10,992 nt of DNA, taken from the NCBI GenBank assembly GCA_035718085.1, contig DASTHS010000098.1, positions 1 through 10,992 on the forward strand, in the 5' to 3' direction. The position numbers were made by a program, and so were the translations under genes. The stretch's first letter is position 1. Every line of letters starts with the position of its first letter. The notes below the pieces were generated by a model that did no database searches, was not told the origin of the DNA, and saw nothing but the letters and a program-made list of their open reading frames with translations. Source of the stretch: DASTHS01 sp035718085. Lineage in GTDB: Bacteria > Actinomycetota > Acidimicrobiia > Acidimicrobiales > Palsa-688. Below, piece after piece: positions 6,087 to 10,992 of the stretch.

Positions 6087-7544
6087 TCAGAACAGCTCCC
6101 CGAGGCCGGCCGCCTGCAGCGGGTGCGGGCCGCGGCGCCGACCGGGCACCTCGCCGCACAGGCGCGGGGTCGGGAACACCTTGCCCGGGTTCGCCAGCCC
6201 GGCCGGGTCGAACGCGCACCGCAACCGGGCCATGGTGTCGAGGTCGTCGTCGCCGAACATGCGCGGCATGTAGGCCGCCTTGTCGGCTCCCACGCCGTGC
6301 TCGCCGGTGATCGACCCGCCCGCCTCGATGCAGAGGTCCAGGATGGCGCCCGACAGGGCCTCGGCCGCCTCCTCCTGACCGGGGGCGTCACCGTCGAAGA
6401 GCACCAGCGGGTGCAGGTTGCCGTCGCCGGCGTGGAACACGTTCGCCACCCGGATGCCCGCCCGGGCCGCCAGGTCGCCGATGGCGCGCAACACCCCCGG
6501 CAGGGCGGTGCGGGGCACGACGCCGTCCTGCACGATGTAGTCGGGGCTGATGCGGCCGACGGCGGCGAACGCCGACTTGCGGCCCCGCCAGATGGCGGCC
6601 CGGTCGGCGTCGTCGGTGGCCGTGCGCGTGGCGGTGGCGCCCACCTCCGCGCAGATGCGGGTCACGGCGCGGAACTGGGCTTCGACCTCGGCGGCGGGAC
6701 CGTCGAGCTCCACGATCAACACGGCGCCGACGCCTTCGGGGTAGCCGCAGGCCACGGCGGCCTCGGCGGCCTCGATGGCCAGTGCGTCCATCATCTCGAT
6801 GGCTGCCGGCACGATGCCCGCGGCGATGATGGCGGAGGTCGCCTCCCCGGCCTCGTCGGTCGACGAGAACCCGGCGAGCAGCGTGCGGACCGCCTCCGGC
6901 CGGCGGAGCAGGCGCAGGGTCACCTCGGTGACCACGCCGAGGGTGCCCTCCGAGCCGACCACGGCGCCGACCAGGTCGTAGCCGGTGGCGTCGGGGGCGC
7001 GGCCACCGAGGCGCTCGACGGTGCCGTCGGCGAGCACCAGCTCCAGGCCGGTCACGTGGTTGGTGGTGAACCCGTACTTGAGGCAGTGGGCGCCGCCCGA
7101 CCCTTCCGCCACGTTGCCGCCGATCGAGCACACCTGCTGGCTCGACGGGTCGGGGGCGTAGTACAGCCCGAAGGGCGCCGCCGCTGCGGTCACGTGGGCG
7201 TTGATGACCCCCGGCTCGACCACCGCCCGCTCGTCGTCGGCGTCGACGGCGACGATGGCGCGCATGCGGCTGGTGACGATCAGCACCCCCTCGGCGTGGG
7301 GCAGCGCACCGCCCGACAGGCCGGTGCCCGACCCGCGGGCCACGAACGGCACTTCTGCGTCGGCGCACGCCCGCACGGCGGCGGTCACCGCGGCGGCGTC
7401 GTCGGCCAGCACCACCAGGCCGGGGGTGACGCGGGTGTGGGTCAGGCCGTCGCACTCGTAGGTGCGCAGCTCGAGGTGGTCGTCGACGACGGCGCCGGCG
7501 CCGAGCTCGGCGCGCAGTCGTGCGGCGACGGCGGCCAGCGGCAT
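6087..7544 (-). CDS. glcD: Glycolate oxidase catalytic FAD subunit GlcD
   Basis: The catalytic flavoprotein that oxidises glycolate to glyoxylate, 485 residues from ATG 7544. Seen: an FAD-binding-4 domain with PFVARGSGTGLSGGA (66-80), a segment at 132-158 whose core is CSIGGNVAEGSGGAHCLKYG, and VVGSEGTLGVVTEVTL (195-210). The FAD-linked-oxidase C-terminal domain has NVFHAGDGNLHP (368-379) and GGSITGEHGVG (409-419). These are the hallmark motifs of the GlcD/D-lactate dehydrogenase family; the adjacent glcE and glcF decide for glycolate oxidase. A GTG at 7568 would add 8 residues, but TAGCGT lies 7 bases before ATG 7544, a leaderless arrangement that would exclude the longer form. No glcC-type regulator is in the window. 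Glycolate would typically come from phosphoglycolate salvage or uptake; this is inference. Confidence 0.94.
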   Translation of the reverse strand: MPLAAVAARLRAELGAGAVVDDHLELRTYECDGLTHTRVTPGLVVLADDAAAVTAAVRACADAEVPFVARGSGTGLSGGALPHAEGVLIVTSRMRAIVAVDADDERAVVEPGVINAHVTAAAAPFGLYYAPDPSSQQVCSIGGNVAEGSGGAHCLKYGFTTNHVTGLELVLADGTVERLGGRAPDATGYDLVGAVVGSEGTLGVVTEVTLRLLRRPEAVRTLLAGFSSTDEAGEATSAIIAAGIVPAAIEMMDALAIEAAEAAVACGYPEGVGAVLIVELDGPAAEVEAQFRAVTRICAEVGATATRTATDDADRAAIWRGRKSAFAAVGRISPDYIVQDGVVPRTALPGVLRAIGDLAARAGIRVANVFHAGDGNLHPLVLFDGDAPGQEEAAEALSGAILDLCIEAGGSITGEHGVGADKAAYMPRMFGDDDLDTMARLRCAFDPAGLANPGKVFPTPRLCGEVPGRRRGPHPLQAAGLGELF

Positions 7545-7557
7545 GGCGCCGACGCTA
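7545..7557 (-). promoter_or_regulatory. Probable -10 element for leaderless transcription of glcDEF
   Basis: On the minus strand TAGCGT (7557-7552) is followed by 7 bases and ATG (7544). No Shine-Dalgarno is visible. If used, glcDEF has its own promoter and is separate from the exporter genes upstream, and the GTG at 7568 cannot be the start on that transcript. No clear -35 is seen. Confidence 0.42.
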
Positions 7558-7569
7558 CCGACTGCCACC

Positions 7570-7598
7570 GGCCGGCGCCCGGTGACCGTGGACCGGCC
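7570..7598 (-). promoter_or_regulatory. Nested inverted repeats between the permease stop and glcD
   Basis: GGCCGG (7570-7575) pairs with CCGGCC (7593-7598), and alternatively CCGGT (7579-7583) with ACCGG (7592-7596). Inside them CGGTGACCG (7580-7588) is a 9-base palindrome. The segment lies just after the permease stop and just upstream of the proposed glcD -10. It could be a weak terminator for the exporter genes or an operator for glcD. No U-run follows, and G+C-rich repeats are common here. Confidence 0.22.
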
Positions 7599-8399
7599 TC
7601 AGGCGAGCACGTCGCGGGAGGTGAACCGCGCCCACGCCGCCGACCCGAACACGCCGACGTAGCCGGCCTGCAGCGCCAGGTCGCGCCAGATGCCGTGCCA
7701 GGTGACCGGCGAGCGCAGCAGGTCGCCGAAGGCCAGCTCGTCGTGGGTGAACAGCCACGGGTGCAAGAACGCCACCTGCGGCACCGAGTCGAGCACCAGC
7801 GACAACACGGCGACGCCGGCGGTCACGGCCATGGCGCCGACCGGGACGTCGGTCACCGTCGACACGAACACGCCGATGGCGGCCAACCCGAGCAGCGAGG
7901 CGCCGACGACGAGGGCGGCGAGCAGGGCCCGGCCGATGCCGTCGGCCAGGCCGATGGTGGTGCCCGACAGGGTGATGACCCGACCGAGGGGGAAGAAGAT
8001 CGCCCCGCCGACCAGGCCGCCGACGGCCACGGCCAGGCCGGCCGCCAGGCAGAACACCACGACCGTCGCCCCCTTGACCGCGAGCAGGCGGCCCCGGCCG
8101 GCGGGCCGGGCCAGGAGGTAGCGAAGGGTGCCCGTCGACGCCTCCCCGGAGATGGCGTCGCCCGCCACCACCGCGACGGTGAGCGGCAGGAAGAACGGGA
8201 TCGTCACCGTGAGGCCGGCGAGGGCGGCGAACACGCCGTTCTCCGAGACCTGCGACAGGAAGGTGGGTCCCCGACCGGCCGACGGACCGCCGTTGAGCTT
8301 CACCGCCACGGTGAGCAGGAACGGGATGGCGAACAGCACGACGAGCAGCGCCCGCACCCGGGTGCGGCGGAAGAGGTGCCGCAGCTCAGCGGGCCACAT
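7599..8399 (-). CDS. ABC-2 type exporter permease
   Basis: A 266-residue integral membrane subunit of an ABC-2 (BcrA/NatB-like) transporter. Six hydrophobic helices can be seen at about residues 17-35, 55-80, 109-136, 156-180, 186-206 and 241-257. The cytoplasmic motif DAISGEASTGTLRYLLARPA (81-100) is the conserved loop after helix 2 in this family and contacts the ATPase. The ATG start lies inside the end of the ATPase gene (14-bp overlap) and is preceded by a strong Shine-Dalgarno, GGGGAGGG, with 5 bases of spacing. One copy would pair with itself, two permeases with two ATPases. The substrate is unknown; relatives export antibiotics, peptides, sodium or lipids, and none can be chosen here. 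Confidence 0.92.
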   Translation of the reverse strand: MWPAELRHLFRRTRVRALLVVLFAIPFLLTVAVKLNGGPSAGRGPTFLSQVSENGVFAALAGLTVTIPFFLPLTVAVVAGDAISGEASTGTLRYLLARPAGRGRLLAVKGATVVVFCLAAGLAVAVGGLVGGAIFFPLGRVITLSGTTIGLADGIGRALLAALVVGASLLGLAAIGVFVSTVTDVPVGAMAVTAGVAVLSLVLDSVPQVAFLHPWLFTHDELAFGDLLRSPVTWHGIWRDLALQAGYVGVFGSAAWARFTSRDVLA

Positions 8400-9339
8400 C
8401 GAAGCCCTCCCCGGTCAGCGACACGAACAGGTCCTCCAGGCTGGGCCGCTCGACGGCGAGGCCCGACACGGCGACGTCGGCCAGCACCAGCGCCCGGTTG
8501 ACGGCCTCGGGCGCGTGGCCGTCGAGGGCGGTGACGACGTCGGCGCCCTCGACCGTCGGGTCGGCCATGCCGAGGCCGGCCAGGATGCCGGCGGCCCGGG
8601 CCGGGTCGTCGACGCTGACGCGCAGCCGGGCCGTGCTCGCCGCCCGGAGGTCGGCGAGGGTGCCCTGCGACAGCAGCCGGCCGTTGGCCATGACCCCGAC
8701 GTGGGTGCACACCTGCTCGATCTCCGCCAGGAGGTGCGACGAGAGGAACACGGTGGTGCCCTCGCCGGCGAGGTCGCGCACCAGCGACCTGATCTCGCGG
8801 GTGCCCTGCGGGTCCATGCCGTTGGTCGGCTCGTCGAGCACGAGCAGCTGGCGGGGCCGGAGCAGCGCGGCGGCCAGACCGAGCCGCTGGCGCATGCCGA
8901 GCGAGTAGGCGCGGTACTTCTTGGCGGCCGCCGCGGTCAGGCCGACGCGGGCCAGGGCGTCGTCGATGCGGGCGCGGCGGGTGGCGCGCCGGCCGTCGGG
9001 CCCGGCCGCGTCGAGGCGGGCGAGGTTGTCGCGCCCCGACAGCCACGGGTAGAAGGCCGGCCCCTCGATCAGCGCGCCGACCTCGGCGAGGGCGGTGGCG
9101 GCGCCCCCGGGCATGCGCCGGCCGAGGAGGTCCCAGCTGCCGGCGGTGGGCGAGATCAGCCCGAGCAGCATGCGGATGGTCGTCGTCTTGCCCGACCCGT
9201 TGGGCCCGAGGAAGCCGTAGACGCTGCCCGACGGCACCGCCAGGTCGACGCCGTCGACGGCGGCGACGTCACCGAAGCGCTTGGTCAACCCTTCGGTGGC
9301 GATGGCCAGGCCGGCTGCTGGCGGGCCGGCGGGGGACAC
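8386..9339 (-). CDS. ABC transporter ATP-binding protein (BcrA/DrrA-like)
   Basis: A 317-residue ATPase subunit of an ABC-2 exporter. Seen: Walker A GPNGSGKTT (45-53), signature YSLGMRQRLGLA (145-156) with LGMRQ in place of the classical LSGGQ, as is usual in this subfamily, Walker B LLVLDEP (165-171), D-loop GMDPQG (174-179) and H-loop histidine H202 (SSHLL). At the Q-loop position the sequence reads GALIEGPAFYP, Glu instead of Gln, as in other BcrA-type ATPases. After about residue 225 comes a C-terminal domain of roughly 90 residues ending PSLEDLFVSLTGEGF, typical of DrrA/BcrA subunits. The start is GTG, 5 bp after the stop of the LolA-like gene, with no good Shine-Dalgarno. The end overlaps the permease start. 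Confidence 0.95.
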   Translation of the reverse strand: MSPAGPPAAGLAIATEGLTKRFGDVAAVDGVDLAVPSGSVYGFLGPNGSGKTTTIRMLLGLISPTAGSWDLLGRRMPGGAATALAEVGALIEGPAFYPWLSGRDNLARLDAAGPDGRRATRRARIDDALARVGLTAAAAKKYRAYSLGMRQRLGLAAALLRPRQLLVLDEPTNGMDPQGTREIRSLVRDLAGEGTTVFLSSHLLAEIEQVCTHVGVMANGRLLSQGTLADLRAASTARLRVSVDDPARAAGILAGLGMADPTVEGADVVTALDGHAPEAVNRALVLADVAVSGLAVERPSLEDLFVSLTGEGFDVAR

Positions 9340-9344
9340 GGCGC

Positions 9345-10442
9345 CTAGCCCGCCGGGGTGGCGGCGGCGCCCTCGAGGGCTTCGGGGGTGACGAAGCCGG
9401 CGAGGATGCGCCCGTCGGGCAGCACCAGGGCGTTGAGCAGCGCGGTGCTGACCAGGTGGGCCGTGCCACCGGCCACCGGCACCGGCGCCGACACGGCGTC
9501 GAGCTGGGTCTGCTCGGCTGGCGTCAGCGTGGTGCCGGCGAGGGTGGCGATGCGGTCCCAGCCGGTGCCGGTGAAGGTGGGCATGGCCCCGGCGGGCTGG
9601 GCGGTGGTGCCGGTCGACCCGCTGGCGTCACCGCCACCGATGGTCTTGGTGACCGTGGTGGCCCCGGTTGGGGCGGCGAAGTTCGACGCGTCGGGCACCG
9701 AGAAGTCGATCTTGGTGTAGGTGAGCGAGAGGGGCGGGCTGCCGGCGGCCTTGGGGGTGACCTGCACCTCGAGGGGCAGCCCGTTGGCGGCGTCGATGGC
9801 GATGAGCACCGAGCCGACCGTCGAGTCGGTGGCGTGGGGCTGGAGCTGCAGGCCGTAGACGGCCTGGTCGGCGACGGCCGGGATCGCCTCGACCTGCACG
9901 GTGGTCGACGGCGACAGGTGGTCGAGCAGCTGGGTGGCGGCCTGGTCGGGGGTCAGCGCCGGCTGGTCGGGTGCCGCCTGGTCGGAGCTGGGCGCCGTCG
10001 AGGTGGTGGCGGGCACGTAGTGGGTCACCTTCTGGGTGGCACTGTCGAAGGTGTACGCCTGGTCGCCGTTGCGGACGACGTCGAACTCCTGCAGCGACGA
10101 CGGCAGGGCCAGGCGCTGCTGGTCGGTGCCGGCCGCCCACACCGAGATGTCGTGGGTGCCCGACAGCAGGGTGGTCGGGTCGAAGCCGGCGGGCGACGCG
10201 CCTTGGCCGCCGCCGCTGGTCAGGCCCGACAGGTCGGGGATGCCCAGGTTGGCCGTCCACTCGACGGTGCCGGTCAGCCCGGCGACCTGCGGGTGCAATG
10301 CCTCGGCGACCAGCTGCTGCGCCGTGGGGACCGTCGCGGAGGTGGTGGTGTCGGCCGACGCCGGGATCAGGTGCGGCACCCCGGTGACCGCGGCGACGAC
10401 GGCGACGGCACCGACGGGCAGGAGATAGCGGGCGCTGCGCAT
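9345..10442 (-). CDS. Secreted LolA/RseB-like protein linked to an ABC exporter
   Basis: A 365-residue exported protein. Residues 1-30 form a Sec-type signal peptide (R2 and R5, hydrophobic 7-27, ASA before the likely cut at A30/D31). There is no lipobox cysteine, so it should be soluble outside the membrane or held by partners. About residues 40-255 match the LolA-like fold of actinobacterial secreted proteins, with LSGTHDISVWAAGTDQQRL (93-111), STVGSVLIAIDAANGLPLEV (207-226) and TKIDFSVPDASNF. A Gly/Ser/Thr-rich linker (about 265-285) leads to a small C-terminal region, GTGWDRIATLAG (292-303) and TALLNALVLPDGRILAGFV (333-351). Such proteins are often encoded beside an ABC ATPase, as here (5-bp gap). 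LolA carries lipoproteins in Gram-negatives; in an organism without a proven outer membrane the ligand is unknown. The start ATG is supported by a leaderless-type -10. Confidence 0.85.
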   Translation of the reverse strand: MRSARYLLPVGAVAVVAAVTGVPHLIPASADTTTSATVPTAQQLVAEALHPQVAGLTGTVEWTANLGIPDLSGLTSGGGQGASPAGFDPTTLLSGTHDISVWAAGTDQQRLALPSSLQEFDVVRNGDQAYTFDSATQKVTHYVPATTSTAPSSDQAAPDQPALTPDQAATQLLDHLSPSTTVQVEAIPAVADQAVYGLQLQPHATDSTVGSVLIAIDAANGLPLEVQVTPKAAGSPPLSLTYTKIDFSVPDASNFAAPTGATTVTKTIGGGDASGSTGTTAQPAGAMPTFTGTGWDRIATLAGTTLTPAEQTQLDAVSAPVPVAGGTAHLVSTALLNALVLPDGRILAGFVTPEALEGAAATPAG

Positions 10443-10454
10443 GCGGCCACGCTA
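10443..10454 (-). promoter_or_regulatory. Probable -10 element for leaderless transcription of the LolA-like/ABC genes
   Basis: TAGCGT on the minus strand (10454-10449) is followed by 6 bases and ATG (10442). No Shine-Dalgarno is seen. The hexamer is identical to that before glcD. It would start a transcript covering the LolA-like gene, ATPase and permease. No -35 of the TTGACA kind is evident. Confidence 0.48.
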
Positions 10455-10466
10455 TGCCCGGGGCAT
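10454..10466. promoter_or_regulatory. 13-base palindrome at the LolA-like promoter, candidate operator
   Basis: ATGCCC (10454-10459) and GGGCAT (10461-10466) are perfect reverse complements around a single central base. The element touches the proposed -10 hexamer and extends into the -10/-35 spacer, a position where a bound repressor would block transcription. It is short, and no second copy was seen in the window. Confidence 0.3.
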
Positions 10467-10479
10467 CCCTACCGGTTGG

Positions 10480-10503
10480 CGCTGCGCCTTCCGATTCGCA
10501 GCG
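10480..10503 (-). terminator. Hairpin downstream of the phosphoribosyltransferase gene
   Basis: CGCTGCG (10480-10486) and CGCAGCG (10497-10503) form a 7-bp stem with a 10-base loop, beginning 15 bases after the stop codon of the phosphoribosyltransferase gene on the minus strand. No U-run follows, so it is at best a U-less terminator or a 3'-end stabiliser. Its place before the promoter of the next gene suits a boundary between transcription units. Confidence 0.35.
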
Positions 10504-10518
10504 GGGCCGTCCGGTCGG

Positions 10519-10992
10519 TCAGCGGCGGACGGTGACCAGCACGCCTGCGGGGCCGAGCTCGGCCCGGCTGGCCAGGTGCGCGGCGCGACGGGCCTCGAGC
10601 GACGGTCGGGGCACCACCCTGCCGCGCTCGACGACCGGCGCCTGCAGCAGCCGGGCCCCCGGCGTCGGCGGCTCGGCGCTTCCGCCCACGATGTCGGCCA
10701 GCACCGGGCCGGGCGGCGCGGCCGGCCCCTCGTGGTCGTCGGGGGCGGCGTCGAGCCATGCCCGCCACGCCCACTTGCGGCCCCCGACGGTCGCCTTGCC
10801 GAGCGACCGCTTGGCCACCGGGCGCACCACGCCGTCGTCGCCGGCGATCGCCACCAGCTTGTAGACGAACCCGGCGGTCGGCTGGCCGAGCCCGGTGACG
10901 AGGTTGGTGCCGACCCCGTAGCCGTCGACGGGAGCGTCGGCGAGGCCGGCGATCCCCTCGTCGTCGAGGTCACCGGTCACGACGATCCGCGT
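10519..10992 (-). CDS. pncB: Nicotinate phosphoribosyltransferase, C-terminal part
   Basis: The last 157 residues of nicotinate phosphoribosyltransferase. This enzyme joins nicotinate to PRPP to form nicotinate mononucleotide, the entry step of the Preiss-Handler NAD salvage pathway, in the cytoplasm. The frame runs off the right edge, so the start is not visible. Seen: RIVVTGDLDDEGIAGLADAP (visible residues 2-21), the phosphate-binding stretch PVDGYGVGTNLVTG (21-34), PTAGFVYKLVAIAG and VAKRSLGKATVGGRK. These match actinobacterial PncB-type enzymes; many of them have Arg or Ser where this protein has Asn in GVGTNL. The active-site histidine that is phosphorylated lies in the missing part. A hairpin and then a likely promoter follow, so the LolA-like gene 77 bp downstream is probably a separate unit. 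Confidence 0.9.
   Translation of the reverse strand, partial: TRIVVTGDLDDEGIAGLADAPVDGYGVGTNLVTGLGQPTAGFVYKLVAIAGDDGVVRPVAKRSLGKATVGGRKWAWRAWLDAAPDDHEGPAAPPGPVLADIVGGSAEPPTPGARLLQAPVVERGRVVPRPSLEARRAAHLASRAELGPAGVLVTVRR

Noticed and set aside
3667..6273. An 868-codon plus-strand frame antisense to glcF and glcE
   Set aside because: Same reasoning: compositionally biased, no motif, wholly opposite well-supported genes.
3476..6391. A 971-codon minus-strand frame running through glcF, glcE and the end of glcD
   Set aside because: Its translation is Arg/Gly/Pro/Ala-rich with no family motif, while the overlapping frames carry the full Fe-S and FAD motifs. It is a by-product of high G+C, which makes stop codons rare.
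5724..8501. A 925-codon plus-strand frame antisense to glcE, glcD and the permease
   Set aside because: Low-complexity Gly/His/Arg/Ala-rich translation with no recognisable domain, opposite genes with clear motifs.
7599..9339. Antibiotic-resistance exporter (DrrAB or BcrAB)
   Set aside because: The subunits fit that broad family, but no biosynthetic genes are nearby and the linked LolA-like protein points to another role, so no drug substrate is claimed.
1..10992. A new defence, mobile or biosynthetic gene system
   Set aside because: Every gene belongs to a recognised family. No transposase, integrase, nuclease/toxin pair, repeat array, attachment site or tRNA was seen, and base composition is even across the window.

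Overview
The window is very G+C-rich DNA (roughly three quarters G+C by eye), densely packed and rich in GTG starts. The protein families are typical of Actinomycetota: a two-helix DUF3040 membrane protein, an actinobacterial-type FKBP, a LolA-like secreted protein next to an ABC exporter, and a FadD-type acyl-CoA ligase. The lineage below phylum is inference; an acidimicrobial-type actinobacterium is plausible but not shown. I see no transposase, integrase, CRISPR array, tRNA, rRNA or phage gene, and no compositional break. It reads as ordinary chromosome.

Layout. (1) 1-515 (+) is the 3' end of an acyl-CoA ligase. It converges on a minus-strand group read from 1747 down to 562: DUF3040 membrane protein, FKBP prolyl isomerase, stand-alone receiver-domain protein. 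(2) A 167-bp divergent intergenic region (1748-1914) separates that group from a plus-strand pair: a ROK-family kinase and an alpha/beta hydrolase that overlap by the 4 bases GTGA. (3) From the right edge to 3592 everything is on the minus strand: nicotinate phosphoribosyltransferase (partial), LolA-like secreted protein, ABC ATPase, ABC-2 permease, then glcD, glcE and glcF for glycolate oxidase. The hydrolase and glcF converge and overlap by 50 bp.

Function. GlcD, GlcE and GlcF would together oxidise glycolate to glyoxylate and pass electrons to the membrane quinone pool. The LolA-like protein, ATPase and permease form a compact secreted-protein/exporter module of unknown substrate. The phosphoribosyltransferase belongs to NAD salvage. 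The ROK kinase and the hydrolase look translationally coupled, but their substrates are unknown.

Regulatory reading. Three genes (ROK kinase, LolA-like, glcD) have a TANNNT hexamer 6 or 7 bases before an ATG and no clear Shine-Dalgarno, the geometry of leaderless transcription in actinobacteria. This splits the long minus-strand run into at least three probable transcription units. An 11-bp perfect inverted repeat at the FKBP/response-regulator junction could hide the downstream ribosome binding site. A 13-base palindrome touches the proposed -10 of the LolA-like gene. I found no convincing new defence, mobile or biosynthetic system; the most interesting points are the LolA-like/exporter module and these junction signals.
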